A stretch of DNA of 64,000 nucleotides from Lentzea sp. NBRC 102530 (GCF_030269365.1 NZ_BSTF01000012.1:124001-188000); one strand, 5' to 3'; shown: positions 52,125 through 61,946, counted from the first letter of the stretch. Made by a program: numbers and translations. Notes: generated by a model not told the origin, from the letters alone.

Positions 52125-54437
52125 ATGAGCGCCTTGTTCGACTTGCCCTCAAGTCCCCCCGTTTCCCGCGCGGGCCACCTGCTCGACGACCTGAACCCCG
52201 CGCAGCGCCGTGCCGTCGAGCACGCCGGTTCGCCCCTGCTCGTGGTGGCGGGCGCCGGCTCCGGCAAGACGCGTGTCCTCACCCGGCGGATCGCGTACCT
52301 GCTCGCGGAACGTGGCGTGCACCCCGGCGAGATCATGGCCATCACGTTCACGAACAAGGCCGCCGCCGAGATGAAGGAGCGCGTCGCCGACATGGTGGGC
52401 GCGCGCGCCCGTTCGATGTGGGTGTCGACGTTCCACTCGATGTGCGTCCGCGTGATGCGCCGCGACGCCAAGGTCCTCGGCATGTCGTCGAACTTCTCGA
52501 TCTACGACAGCGACGACACCCGCCGCCTCATCACGCTCGTGGCGCGCGACCTCGACCTGGACCCGAAGAAGTACGCGGCCCGCACCCTCGCCGTGCACAT
52601 CTCGAACCTCAAGAACGAGCTCGTCGACCCGGAGACCGCCACCGCCCAGGCCACGAACGACCTGGAACGCCGCGTGGCCGAGGTCTACACGGTCTACCAG
52701 CGCCGCCTGGGCGAGTCGAACTCCCTCGACTTCGACGACCTGATCATGAAGACCGTCGAACTCCTGCAGACGTTCCCGGACGTGGCCGAGCACTACCGCC
52801 GCCGCTTCCGCCACGTCCTGGTGGACGAGTACCAGGACACCAACCACGCGCAGTACACCCTGGTGCGCGAGCTCGTGGGCAAGGCGGGCGGCGAGATCCC
52901 GCCGGCGGAGCTCTGCGTGGTGGGCGACGCGGACCAGTCGATCTACGCGTTCCGCGGCGCGACGATCCGCAACATCGTGGAGTTCGAGCGCGACTACCCG
53001 GACGCCACCACGATCCTGCTGGAGCAGAACTACCGCTCCACCCAGAACATCCTCACGGCGGCGAACGCCGTCATCTCCCGCAACCCGAACCGCCGCGACA
53101 AATCGCTGTGGTCGGACCTCGGCGAGGGCGAGAAGATCGTCGGCTACGTGGCCGACAACGAACACGACGAGGCCGCGTTCGTCGCGAACGAAATCGACCA
53201 CCTCGTGGACAGCGGCGAGGTCAACAACTCCGAAATCGCCGTCTTCTACCGCACCAACAACCAGTCGCGGGTGTTCGAGGAGATCTTCATCCGCCTGGGC
53301 CTCCCGTACCGGGTGGTCGGCGGCGTCCGCTTCTACGAGCGCCGCGAGGTCCGCGACGCCCTCGCCTACCTGCGCACCCTCGCCAACCCGGACGACACGG
53401 TCTCCCTCCGCAGGATCCTCAACGTCCCGAAGCGGGGAATCGGCGACCGAGCGGAAGCCTGCGTGGCCACCTACGCGGAACGCGAACGAATCAGCTTCGC
53501 CACAGCCCTCCGCGACGCCGTCGAGGACCGAGTCCCACTCCTGAACCCGCGCTCCCGCAACGCAATCGCGGGCTTCGTGGAAATGATGGACCAGCTGGGC
53601 GAAATGGTCGCGCGCGAAGACGACGTGGCCGACATCCTCGAAGCGGTCCTCGAGAAAACCGGCTACCGCACCGAGTTGGAAGCCAGCGAGGACCCGCAGG
53701 ACCACACGAGGATCGAGAACCTCAACGAACTGGTCACCGTGGCCCGCGAGTTCACCGAACTGGAACTCCCGGAAGGCGCGGACCCGGTCCCGTCCCTGCC
53801 GGCGTTCCTGGAACGTGTCTCCCTGGTCGCGGACGCCGACTCCATCCCGGACGCGGACTCGGACGGCGTGGTCACCCTGATGACCATCCACACGGCCAAG
53901 GGCCTCGAATACCCGGTCGTCTTCAGCACGGGTTGGGAAGACGGCGTCTTCCCGCACATGCGAGCCCTGGGCGACCCAGCGGAACTGGCAGAAGAACGCC
54001 GCCTCGCCTACGTGGGCATCACCAGGGCCCAACGCCGCCTCTACCTCTCGAGGGCCTTGGTCCGCTCGGCGTGGGGCCAACCGTCAGCCAACCCGGCGTC
54101 CCGCTTCCTGGGCGAAATCCCCCAGGACCTGCTGGACTGGCGCCGGGTAGAGCCTTCCCGCGCGGCCCCGACAGCGGCCACCACCTGGGGCCGCTCAGCC
54201 TCAGGAGGCATCGCCTCCCGAGGCCTGACCCGCCCGGCCCCTGGCAAGGCGGGCTGGAAGGACGCCCCGGCCATGAAGCTGGAGGTGGGCGACCGAGTGA
54301 CCCACGACAAGTACGGCCTGGGCCGAGTGGTGGCGGTGGACGGCGCGGGCCTGCGGGCCACGGCCACGATCGACTTCGGAGGCTCAGGCACAGTCCGCCT
54401 GATGCTCATAGGCAGCGTCCCGATGACGAAGCTCTAA
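52125..54437 (+). CDS. pcrA: ATP-dependent DNA helicase UvrD1/PcrA
   Basis: 770-residue superfamily 1A helicase. Walker A AGAGSGKT at 42-49, VDEYQDTNHAQY (motif II), GDADQSIYAFRGA (III), QNYRST (IV), TIHTAKGLEYPVVF (V) and AYVGITRAQRRLYL (VI). The C-terminal ~50 residues (VGDRVTHDKYGLGRV-x-DFGGSG) form a Tudor-like domain that binds RNA polymerase in related proteins. Roles: nucleotide excision repair and removal of recombination intermediates. The start ATG 52125 lies 72 bases after the frameshifted gene. Confidence 0.96.
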   Translation: MSALFDLPSSPPVSRAGHLLDDLNPAQRRAVEHAGSPLLVVAGAGSGKTRVLTRRIAYLLAERGVHPGEIMAITFTNKAAAEMKERVADMVGARARSMWVSTFHSMCVRVMRRDAKVLGMSSNFSIYDSDDTRRLITLVARDLDLDPKKYAARTLAVHISNLKNELVDPETATAQATNDLERRVAEVYTVYQRRLGESNSLDFDDLIMKTVELLQTFPDVAEHYRRRFRHVLVDEYQDTNHAQYTLVRELVGKAGGEIPPAELCVVGDADQSIYAFRGATIRNIVEFERDYPDATTILLEQNYRSTQNILTAANAVISRNPNRRDKSLWSDLGEGEKIVGYVADNEHDEAAFVANEIDHLVDSGEVNNSEIAVFYRTNNQSRVFEEIFIRLGLPYRVVGGVRFYERREVRDALAYLRTLANPDDTVSLRRILNVPKRGIGDRAEACVATYAERERISFATALRDAVEDRVPLLNPRSRNAIAGFVEMMDQLGEMVAREDDVADILEAVLEKTGYRTELEASEDPQDHTRIENLNELVTVAREFTELELPEGADPVPSLPAFLERVSLVADADSIPDADSDGVVTLMTIHTAKGLEYPVVFSTGWEDGVFPHMRALGDPAELAEERRLAYVGITRAQRRLYLSRALVRSAWGQPSANPASRFLGEIPQDLLDWRRVEPSRAAPTAATTWGRSASGGIASRGLTRPAPGKAGWKDAPAMKLEVGDRVTHDKYGLGRVVAVDGAGLRATATIDFGGSGTVRLMLIGSVPMTKL

Positions 54438-55219
54438 AAAACCCACGCAGAGCCACAAGCCAAGGCCCGCGCCCAGTCCCCCGAGGGGCACGGCAGCGGG
54501 CCTTGCGCACACCTGAGGCAAGCCCGACAGAGCGCGCACATCGAGGCACGCCTGGTCGCAATGCGATGCCGAAGCCGCCCCGCCGATGCAACCACCCACG
54601 CAACAGCAAGCCGCCCAACACGAACAGGCGTGCCATCCACCCGCCGACGGCGCCGGCCCCGGCCTTTGGCCAGATCGGCGGGATCCGGGCGAAGCCGCGA
54701 CCCGAGCTCGCTCAACACCAGCCTGACCAGCGACTTCATCCCCAACCAAGAAAATCCGCAGAAATCCGGAAAATCCGCGCAACGACAGCCCACCGAGTGC
54801 GTCTATGTGGGTGTCGCAAGCAGCACAGCCGGGGAACGTTCGGGGCGGTCCAAGGCACAACGAGCAGCCTGCAGACGAAGGGGAGCGAAGGGACGGCGGG
54901 GGCCTAACTTCGCGGCGAAGTGCGGCCGGACCGAACGGGAGAGCGGTCCGGCCGCATTGTCTTGGCAAGCAGCCCGGCCTTCGGAACAGCACTGCCCTTC
55001 CGAACAGCGCTGTCGCCTGTAGACACCACCGCACGTTCCCCAGTCGCAGCACCAAGAAAACGCCAAGCGCCCAGCCGACCAACCCTGGCAGCCGCAGAGC
55101 CCACCACCGGCAGCCGGCAGAGCGATCACCGCAGGTCACCGCCACTGCGTCCAAAAATTGTCAGACCCCCGGAGCAGAATCCTCCGCATGAGGCAGAACC
55201 CCCAGCGGAAGTGCTCACG
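54438..55219. other. Sparse intergenic region after pcrA
   Basis: 782 bases in which no open frame on either strand looks like a real protein: translations are Arg/Pro/Ser or Cys/Gly strings with no periodicity and no ribosome site. It contains the strong hairpin at 54921-54956 and short repeats such as TTCGGAACAGC/TTCCGAACAGC near 54980-55010. Possible contents are a small RNA ending at the hairpin or decayed genes. I can support nothing more. Confidence 0.5.
54921..54956 (+). terminator. Orphan strong hairpin in the pcrA downstream region
   Basis: TGCGGCCGGACCG (54921-54933) pairs perfectly with CGGTCCGGCCGCA (54944-54956), 10-base loop, followed by TTGTCTT. It is about 480 bases beyond the pcrA stop and 264 before the next gene, so it may end a long pcrA 3' UTR or an unannotated transcript. 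Confidence 0.6.
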
Positions 55220-55480
55220 ATGGATCACGTACTGGCCGGCGCCCTGCACGAACGTGTGTTCGCAATCCTCAACCAGCTGGAATCCCCGGCCACCCGCAGC
55301 CTGGTCGAAGCCTGGCGCACTCTGCTCAGCCATCACGAACCGACGGAGAGCGGGGCCTGCAAGGCCTGCGGCCCACGCTGGCGCAGGCACATGTGCTCGG
55401 TCTGGCGGGTAGCGGCGACCTACTTCGTCCGCGAAGCCCTGGCATCCCACGAGGCTCCAGGACTTCCGCAACGACCTTGA
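55220..55480 (+). CDS. Small Cys/His protein of unknown function
   Basis: 86 residues from ATG 55220, with GGAAG at 55207-55211. A helical N-terminus (HERVFAILNQLESPATRSLVEAWRTLLSHHEP) is followed by C-K-A-C-x7-H-M-C-x-V-W-R, a possible zinc site, and a helix YFVREALA. Similar small proteins with C-x2-C...C-x-VWR are common in Pseudonocardiales, often in tandem with regulatory genes, as I remember. Codon use is normal for the genome. Function unknown. Confidence 0.68.
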   Translation: MDHVLAGALHERVFAILNQLESPATRSLVEAWRTLLSHHEPTESGACKACGPRWRRHMCSVWRVAATYFVREALASHEAPGLPQRP

Positions 55481-55884
55481 AGCCCGCAGGAGCGTCGGTC
55501 CGCACCGCCCCCCCCAGGTCCGCACCGCCCCCCAGGTCCGCGCCGCCTACAAGGCCCGCACCGCCTACAAGGCCCGAAGGGGCTCCCGAGCCCTCCCGAT
55601 GCCCGAAAGGCCCCAAGATCCGTGACCGCTCGACCCAGCCCGCCGCTAGAGCGGGAATAGAGCGCCACCGGAGGTTGCTGAGCCACAAGAGGCCCCTGAG
55701 TCGACCAGAACCACCCGACCCACCCCAGGAGGTGGCCAGGCCGAGAACGGCCGCCAGAAAGCTACTGAGCCGTAGTTCAGAACCGGTCGAACGATCGGAC
55801 AGGCCGGAACCAGGTTCCCGAACAGACTCAGACGGTGCTCGAAGCAGTGCCCGGAACGAACGTCGGGCGGTTGTCGGCCGGTCG
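55481..55884. other. Intergenic region with short tandem repeats
   Basis: 404 bases with no supportable gene. The first part is an 18-bp tandem repeat (55497-55577). The remainder is Arg/Pro-type off-frame sequence with no ribosome sites, running to the M23 peptidase stop at 55885. No terminator for the flanking genes was identified with confidence. Confidence 0.5.
55497..55577. repeat. About four copies of an 18-bp tandem repeat
   Basis: Units of the type AGGTCCGCACCGCCCCCC degrade to AGGTCCGCGCCGCCTACA and AGGCCCGCACCGCCTACA. The first unit has two extra C residues in its C-run. No spacers are present, so it is not a CRISPR array. Confidence 0.75.
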
Positions 55885-56673
55885 TCAGACGGTGACGCCG
55901 CGAGCGTTCAGCCAGGTCAGCGGGTTGATCTTCTGGCCGCCCGGGTTCCACACCTCGAAGTGCAGGTGGGGCCCGGTCGAGAAGCCGCGGTTGCCCATGC
56001 GGGCGATCTGCTGGCCCGCCTTGACCTGCTGGCCTTCCTTGACGCTGTAGGTGTCGACGTGGCCGTAGACGGTGATGGTGCCGTCCTCGTGCTGCACGCG
56101 CACCCAGAGGCCGAAGCCGGAGGCCGGGCCCGCCTCGATCACGACGCCGTCGGCGGCGGAGAGGATCGGAGTGCCGATGGGGCCCGCGATGTCGATGCCG
56201 AGGTGCATGGTGCCCCAGCGGCCGCCGTAGCCCGAGGTGAAGTCACCGGCTGCGGGGCGGACGAACTTCGGGCGCTTCTTCTCGGCCTCGACGGCCTCGC
56301 GCTCGGTGGTGAGCTGCTGGCTGCGCAGGAGCTTGGCGGCTTCGGCGGAGCCCTCGGACGTGGTCTTGGAGACCGCGAGGATCTGGGGGGCGGAGGCGGT
56401 GTCGCCGCCGACGCCGTCGAAGGTCGCGGCGCCACCGGAGTGGTTCGCGAGCTGGACGTCGGTGCCTTCGTCGGCGGCTGCCTGGCCGAGTTGGCCGGCG
56501 CCTGCCGCGGCGAACGCGCCTACTGCGACGGCGGCGACGACGATGCGTCCGCGAAGCGCCGACGGTGGCGGGGGGAGCCGGTGAGAGCTGACCGGACGCA
56601 CGGATGCGCGGTCGACTGCCTCTTCAAGCGCAGCACTGCGTTCATGGCCGCCGGGGGAGCGGTGGTGACTCAA
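55885..56673 (-). CDS. M23-family peptidoglycan endopeptidase, membrane-anchored
   Basis: 262 residues from TTG 56673, chosen because GGAAGG lies six bases upstream; TTG 56715 is in frame. A hydrophobic anchor or signal segment (about 43-62) is followed by a coiled linker with Lys/Glu-rich helix. The LytM/M23 domain has H-x3-D (HLGIDIAG), GHVDTY and HLHFEVW, so all Zn ligands are present. It cuts peptidoglycan cross-links in the envelope. Position matches Rv0950c between uvrD1 and sucC. Two dyads lie in the 200-base region upstream (GAGTCAG/CTGACTC at 56736-56760). Confidence 0.88.
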   Translation of the reverse strand: MSHHRSPGGHERSAALEEAVDRASVRPVSSHRLPPPPSALRGRIVVAAVAVGAFAAAGAGQLGQAAADEGTDVQLANHSGGAATFDGVGGDTASAPQILAVSKTTSEGSAEAAKLLRSQQLTTEREAVEAEKKRPKFVRPAAGDFTSGYGGRWGTMHLGIDIAGPIGTPILSAADGVVIEAGPASGFGLWVRVQHEDGTITVYGHVDTYSVKEGQQVKAGQQIARMGNRGFSTGPHLHFEVWNPGGQKINPLTWLNARGVTV

Positions 56674-56882
56674 AGCTTGCCCTTCCGCCTTCGGGGAGCC
56701 TGATCGGGTGGACAACCGGGCGGGGGATTCCCGGCGAGTCAGGATTCGGGGTTCTGACTCGGTGTCCTTCTGTGATCAGACCGTGACAACGGACCCGGGG
56801 ACAGTAACGGCGGGCAGGCTCGGAGGGCAAACCCCAGTTCGTTATGTCCTACGAATGGGCGGCAACCAGCGGGTTTCAACTG

Positions 56883-57863
56883 TCAACTGTGACTGTCGGT
56901 CAAACCGGAGGGGCGACACGCCTCGCCGCCAGCGGCGATGGGGTGAGTTGACAAGTCATCCGATCGGGTGATGGCCGTCACAACTACGTGAAGGGTCCTC
57001 GTGTCAACCGGCAAAGAAAGGTGACCTGAATCACGTATCTGGTGCTCTTCGACGAGTAATGACGAGTGCTCCAGCCGGGCGTTGCGCTGAGGCACGATGA
57101 TCTGATCCATCTCGGACCAGACCACGACGAACTTCGTCCGGCACGGCCGGCACGGTTCGGCCAACTCGGACAACAGCTCCGAACCCGGACGCAGCTGCCG
57201 GGTCAGGGGCGTCGGCACCAGATAGGCGGCGAGCGTGCCGCTGTGGGGCGTCCCCAAGGTCACGAGTGTGCGAACGCGTGAGTCGCCGTGCAGCCGTTGT
57301 ACGTAGTACCTGGCGATGAGCCCGCCGAGCGAATGGCCGACGACGTGCACCTGATCGGATCCGGTCTGCTCGCAGATCCGCTCGATGTGCGCGCCCAGCA
57401 GGGCGGCGGAGCGACGGACGTCCCCGGTCAACGCCGTCAGCACGCTGTAGTTGATGGCGTGCACGACCCCGAAGCCCCGCCTTCGCAGAGCCCCCGACAG
57501 CACCGCGAAGGCGGAACGGTTGTCCCCGATGCCGTGCACCAGCACGATCGGGGTGCCCGCCGCGTCCATCGCCGAAACCATCAGCCCGCGCTGGCGGGGC
57601 GGGAGACCGTCGGTGCGGTAGTGCCGGTACTGCCCTTCCGGACGGAGCTGCTCGGTGATCGCACCCCACGGGTAGAGCACCGCGTGGGCCGTCAACCAGG
57701 CCGCTTCCATCGCGACGCCACGCACACCGCCGGGCGTGGCCATCGCCCGCAGCGCCACCTTGACCTCTTCCGCGACATCACGGGCCGTGTGCACGCCCCA
57801 CCCGGCACGGTCCAGGGCCGCGTCAGTCAGACGCGTGATCCACGACCGGCCGGTGTCGCTCAT
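56883..57863 (-). CDS. Alpha/beta-hydrolase, lipase-like
   Basis: 326 residues from ATG 57863. The oxyanion region is IVLVHGIGDN, the nucleophile elbow VGHSLGGLIARYYVQRL, followed by LVTLGTPHSGT; the catalytic His is in DSGHLSLPV. This is the triacylglycerol lipase/PGAP1-like set. No signal peptide is obvious; the N-terminal ~60 residues are amphipathic. Two Cys-containing EPCRPC near residue 245 may form a disulfide. Substrate unknown. No good ribosome site was found. Confidence 0.85.
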   Translation of the reverse strand: MSDTGRSWITRLTDAALDRAGWGVHTARDVAEEVKVALRAMATPGGVRGVAMEAAWLTAHAVLYPWGAITEQLRPEGQYRHYRTDGLPPRQRGLMVSAMDAAGTPIVLVHGIGDNRSAFAVLSGALRRRGFGVVHAINYSVLTALTGDVRRSAALLGAHIERICEQTGSDQVHVVGHSLGGLIARYYVQRLHGDSRVRTLVTLGTPHSGTLAAYLVPTPLTRQLRPGSELLSELAEPCRPCRTKFVVVWSEMDQIIVPQRNARLEHSSLLVEEHQIRDSGHLSLPVDTRTLHVVVTAITRSDDLSTHPIAAGGEACRPSGLTDSHS

Positions 57864-57998
57864 ACGAGCGACGGTAAGTGATGAAGTCACGACCCAGGAG
57901 TACCCAGCGGATGTTTTCCACACGCGAACGAATTTCGTCTTAATACGTCAGCAGAGGTCACACGCAGTGCTACTCAGGTCTTGCTAGGTTCGCCCGCG

Positions 57999-59678
57999 AT
58001 GACTCGCACCGAGCTCGACAACCAGACCCCGGCGGCCGCCCGGCTGCGCACGTCCTGGGCCCTCGCCGCGGCAGGCGCCCTCCTGCTCGCCCTCGGCCCG
58101 CTGCTCGGCGTGGTCGACGGCGCCGAACCGGCCTTCACGTCGTGGCCGCTGCTCGCCCTGCTGGCGCTCGCACCGCCCGTGGTCGCCGGCGTGCTGCTGA
58201 TGCGCGGCCGTCCGTTCGTGGCCGCCGGACTGATCGCCGCCACCGGTGTCTTCGCGGTCGGCCGGCTGCTGAGCGACGCGCAGGTCTTCCTCGACGCCAT
58301 GGACGTCGCCCGTCCCGAGCTCTTCCGCCCGGTCACGCTCGTCGCCGTCACCCCGGCGCTGGGCGTGTGGCTGCTGATCGCCGGGCACCTGCTCACCATC
58401 GCGGCGGGTGCGCTCTCGGCCGGTCGCGCCGGCATGCCCGCCGACGAGTCGGAGCCCCCGACCCTGGTCGCCGTCCCCGTGTTCTTCGCGCTGGTCGCCG
58501 CGGTGGGCCTGCTGGGCAAGCCGTTCGTCTCGAACGACCCGTTCCAGCTCGACCGCAGTCCGTGGGACCTGCCCGCCGTCGGACTGGTCGGCGGCCTGCT
58601 GATCGCCGTCGCCGTGCCCCTCGCGACGGCGCTCGCCGCCAGTTCCCCCGACCCGGACACCCGCGAGGGCGGCACGCTCGGCGTCTCCCTCTCCCTGCTC
58701 GCCGTCGTGGTCCCGCCGCTGGCAGCCGGAACGTTCGCCCAGGGCCTCGGCATCACCGCGGGGTCCGTGTCCGCGTTCACCGCCGCCCTCCTGCTCCCCG
58801 CCGTCCCCCTGCTCGGCCGCACCGCACGGTTGAAGCAGGGCAAGCGCGACGCCACGCGCGACCCCGAACTCCCCACCCCGAAGCGCATGCACGTCACGGC
58901 CGGTGTGTTCGCCGTGCTCGCCGCGACCGCGATGCTCGTCGGCGCGTTCCTGCCCCAGCTCACCCTGTCCACCGGCGGCCCCGCGCCCGACCTCGCGTCG
59001 GTGAGCCTGCTGTGGGTGGCCGGGCTCGCGTTCGGCGTGCTCGGCCTGCTCCTGTTCGTGCCCGCGGTGGCCGCGACCGTCCGCCCGGCGCTGTTCGGGG
59101 CGTTCCTCGCCATGCAGCTCGCCGCGGCGGGCATCACCAAGGTCGTGACGGCGGCCAGTCAGCTCGGCGTCGCGCAGCCCGGCGCCGGGTTCTGGCTGAT
59201 GGTGGTCGAGGTCCCGCTCGGCCTGCTCGCGCTCACCTGCACCGGCCTCGCCGCCGCGGTCGAACGCGAGAACGCGGGAGAGGTGAAGAAGGAACAGGTG
59301 CCGGTCGCCGAACTGGGCGCGATCCTGCTCGCGGGTCTCTTCGCGGCCGGCGCGTTCGTCCTGCCGACCCTGCGCGGCGACAAGTACACGTCGCCCACGC
59401 TGCTCCCGGACAACGACCCCGCCGCGTCCTGGACCATGCTGCTCTGCCTCACGCTGCTGATCATCACGCTCGTGACCGCGTTCCGGTCGAGGCCCGCTCG
59501 CGGCGCCGCGTCGCTCGCGGGTCTCGCGCTGCTGATGGGCGTCCGGGCGCTCGAACTGCCGCTCACCGGCGACCAGGTCGAGGGCGCCGTGGTGGCCCCC
59601 GGCACGTGGCTGGCGCTCGCGTCGATCGCGGCTCTCCTGGCCGCGGCCGGCTTGATGGGCAGTCGCGCGAACCGGTGA
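57999..59678 (+). CDS. Large integral membrane protein of unknown function
   Basis: 559 residues, about 14 hydrophobic helices spread over the whole length, with a few charged loops (about 280-300 and 430-440). No recognised motif. No signal peptide beyond the first helix. ATG 57999 is used; TTG 57981 is in frame and upstream TTGCTAGGTT looks promoter-like (TAGGTT at 57985-57990), which would make the message leaderless or nearly so. It ends 208 bases before sucC. Confidence 0.82.
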   Translation: MTRTELDNQTPAAARLRTSWALAAAGALLLALGPLLGVVDGAEPAFTSWPLLALLALAPPVVAGVLLMRGRPFVAAGLIAATGVFAVGRLLSDAQVFLDAMDVARPELFRPVTLVAVTPALGVWLLIAGHLLTIAAGALSAGRAGMPADESEPPTLVAVPVFFALVAAVGLLGKPFVSNDPFQLDRSPWDLPAVGLVGGLLIAVAVPLATALAASSPDPDTREGGTLGVSLSLLAVVVPPLAAGTFAQGLGITAGSVSAFTAALLLPAVPLLGRTARLKQGKRDATRDPELPTPKRMHVTAGVFAVLAATAMLVGAFLPQLTLSTGGPAPDLASVSLLWVAGLAFGVLGLLLFVPAVAATVRPALFGAFLAMQLAAAGITKVVTAASQLGVAQPGAGFWLMVVEVPLGLLALTCTGLAAAVERENAGEVKKEQVPVAELGAILLAGLFAAGAFVLPTLRGDKYTSPTLLPDNDPAASWTMLLCLTLLIITLVTAFRSRPARGAASLAGLALLMGVRALELPLTGDQVEGAVVAPGTWLALASIAALLAAAGLMGSRANR

Positions 59679-59886
59679 AACGTGTCGCAGAACTCGCGTT
59701 TCCTTATATCGCGCGCGTGCGCGTGATCGACCTCACCGCCGTTGAGACCGACCTCACCGGTGGTGACGTGCGAGCGGTACCCGCAGGTCGATAGTGTCTG
59801 GGCCCAGCCGCGTCAAGTGGGTTCGCACGGCCCCTTGAGGACCACCCAGGCGCGGTGTTCCGACACCGACGTCGCAGGAGACCCGA

Positions 59887-61053
59887 GTGGACCTGTACGA
59901 GTACCAGGCGAAGGACCTCTTCGCCGCCCACGGCGTCCCGGTACTGCCGGGCGATGTGGCTACCAACCCCGCCGACGCCAAGGCCATCGCCGCGAAGTTC
60001 GGCCAGGCCGTCGTCGTCAAGGCCCAGGTGAAGACCGGCGGCCGCGGCAAGGCCGGTGGTGTGAAGCTCGCTTCCACCCCCGAGGAGACCGAGGAGAAGG
60101 CGACCGCCATCCTCGGCCTCGACATCAAGGGGCACATCGTTCACCGCGTGCTGGTGACGCCCGCCTCCGACATCGCGGAGGAGTACTACTTCTCGTTCCT
60201 CCTCGACCGCGCCAACCGCACCTTCCTCGCCATGGCGAGCGTCGAGGGCGGCATGGACATCGAGGAGGTCGCGGCCACCAAGCCCGAGGCCCTCGCGAAG
60301 ATCGCCATCGACGCCATCAAGGGCGTCGACGAGGCCAAGGCCCGTGAGATCGCGGACGCCGCGAACTTCCCGGCCGAGGTCAAGGACCAGGTCGTCGACA
60401 CCATCGTGAAGCTCTGGGAGACCTTCGTCTCCGAGGACGCCACGCTGGTCGAGGTCAACCCGCTGGTCCGCGACCCGCAGGACAAGATCGTCGCCCTCGA
60501 CGGCAAGGTCACGCTGGACGAGAACGCCGACTTCCGCCACCCGGCCCACGCCGAGCTGGTCGACAAGCAGGCGGAGAACCCCCTCGAGGCGAAGGCCAAG
60601 GAGAAGGGCCTCAACTACGTCAAGCTCGACGGCGAGGTCGGCATCATCGGAAACGGTGCCGGTCTGGTCATGTCGACGCTGGACGTCGTCGCGTACGCCG
60701 GTGAGCAGTACGGCGTGAAGCCCGCGAACTTCCTCGACATCGGTGGCGGCGCGTCCGCCGAGGTCATGGCCAACGGCCTGGACGTCATCCTCGGCGACGA
60801 GGCCGTCCGCTCGGTGTTCGTCAACGTCTTCGGTGGCATCACCGCGTGCGACGCCGTGGCCAACGGCATCGTGAAGGCGCTGGAGATCCTCGGCGACTCG
60901 GCCACCAAGCCGCTCGTCGTCCGCCTGGACGGCAACAACGTGGAGGAGGGCCGCGCGATCCTCGCCGAGGCCAACCACCCGCTGGTGACCGTTGTCGACA
61001 CGATGGACAACGCGGCCGCCAAGGCCGCCGAGCTCGCGGCTGCGGGGGTCTGA
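59887..61053 (+). CDS. sucC: Succinyl-CoA synthetase beta subunit
   Basis: 388-residue ADP/GDP-forming ATP-grasp subunit of succinate-CoA ligase, TCA cycle. N-terminus MDLYEYQAKDLFAAHGVPVL; ATP-grasp loop KAQVKTGGRGKAGGVKLA; the C-terminal half (about 245-385) holds the CoA-ligase-like fold with DIGGGASAEVMANGLDVI. GTG 59887 with GGAG at 59877-59880. sucD begins 5 bases later, so the two are one operon. Confidence 0.97.
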   Translation: MDLYEYQAKDLFAAHGVPVLPGDVATNPADAKAIAAKFGQAVVVKAQVKTGGRGKAGGVKLASTPEETEEKATAILGLDIKGHIVHRVLVTPASDIAEEYYFSFLLDRANRTFLAMASVEGGMDIEEVAATKPEALAKIAIDAIKGVDEAKAREIADAANFPAEVKDQVVDTIVKLWETFVSEDATLVEVNPLVRDPQDKIVALDGKVTLDENADFRHPAHAELVDKQAENPLEAKAKEKGLNYVKLDGEVGIIGNGAGLVMSTLDVVAYAGEQYGVKPANFLDIGGGASAEVMANGLDVILGDEAVRSVFVNVFGGITACDAVANGIVKALEILGDSATKPLVVRLDGNNVEEGRAILAEANHPLVTVVDTMDNAAAKAAELAAAGV

Positions 61054-61058
61054 GTCAG

Positions 61059-61946
61059 ATGGCTATCTTCCTCAACGAGAACAGCAAGGTCATCGTCCAG
61101 GGCATGACCGGTGCCGAAGGCACCAAGCACACCAAGCGCATGCTCGCGTCCGGCACGAACATCGTCGGTGGCGTGAACCCGCGCAAGGCGGGCGAGAAGG
61201 TCGACTTCGACGGCACCGTGCTCCCGGTCTTCGGCACCGTCAAGGAGGCCATGGAGGCCACCGGCGCGAACGTGACCGTGATCTTCGTCCCGCCGGCCTT
61301 CTCGAAGGCCGCCGTGGTCGAGGCCATCGACGCCGAGATCGAGCTCGCGGTCGTCATCACCGAGGGCATCCCGGTGCACGACACCGCGTACTTCTGGGCG
61401 CACGCCGTCGCGACGGGCAACAAGACCCGCATCATCGGCCCGAACTGCCCCGGCATCATCAGCCCCGGGAAGTCCAACGCCGGCATCATCCCCGCGAACA
61501 TCGCGGGCAGCGGCAAGATCGGTCTGGTGTCGAAGTCCGGCACCCTGACCTACCAGATGATGCACGAGCTCAAGGACTTCGGTTTCTCCACCGCGATCGG
61601 CATCGGTGGCGACCCGATCATCGGCACCACGCACATCGACGCCCTCGAGGCCTTCCAGGCCGACGACGAGACCGTCGCGATCGTGATGATCGGTGAGATC
61701 GGTGGCGACGCCGAGGAGCGCGCGGCCGCGTACATCAAGGACAACGTGACCAAGCCGGTCGTCGGCTACGTCGCGGGCTTCACCGCTCCCGAGGGCAAGA
61801 CCATGGGCCACGCCGGCGCCATCGTCTCCGGCTCGGCGGGCACCGCGCAGGCGAAGAAGGAGGCCCTCGAGGCCGCCGGCGTCAAGGTCGGCAAGACGCC
61901 GTCCGAGACCGCCGCCCTGATGCGGGAGATCATGCAGAGCCTCTGA
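61059..61946 (+). CDS. sucD: Succinyl-CoA synthetase alpha subunit
   Basis: 295 residues, carries the CoA site and the phospho-histidine. N-terminal Rossmann fold with VIVQGMTGAEGTKHTKRML; NPRKAGE and PGIISPGKSNAG; the phospho-His lies in GHAGAIVSGSAGTAQ near residue 250. It is expressed with sucC from the GTG start region upstream. A terminator follows. Confidence 0.97.
   Translation: MAIFLNENSKVIVQGMTGAEGTKHTKRMLASGTNIVGGVNPRKAGEKVDFDGTVLPVFGTVKEAMEATGANVTVIFVPPAFSKAAVVEAIDAEIELAVVITEGIPVHDTAYFWAHAVATGNKTRIIGPNCPGIISPGKSNAGIIPANIAGSGKIGLVSKSGTLTYQMMHELKDFGFSTAIGIGGDPIIGTTHIDALEAFQADDETVAIVMIGEIGGDAEERAAAYIKDNVTKPVVGYVAGFTAPEGKTMGHAGAIVSGSAGTAQAKKEALEAAGVKVGKTPSETAALMREIMQSL

Noticed and set aside
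51815..54907. A 1030-residue plus-strand frame over pcrA
   Set aside because: It is a shifted frame of pcrA, an Arg/Pro/Gly string; the pcrA frame carries every helicase motif.
55497..55577. CRISPR array
   Set aside because: The 18-bp units are contiguous with no spacers and no cas genes nearby.
56674..56882. A c-di-AMP (ydaO) riboswitch upstream of the M23 peptidase, as found before other wall hydrolases
   Set aside because: Only generic dyads are visible; I could not place the conserved ydaO segments. A covariance-model search would settle it.
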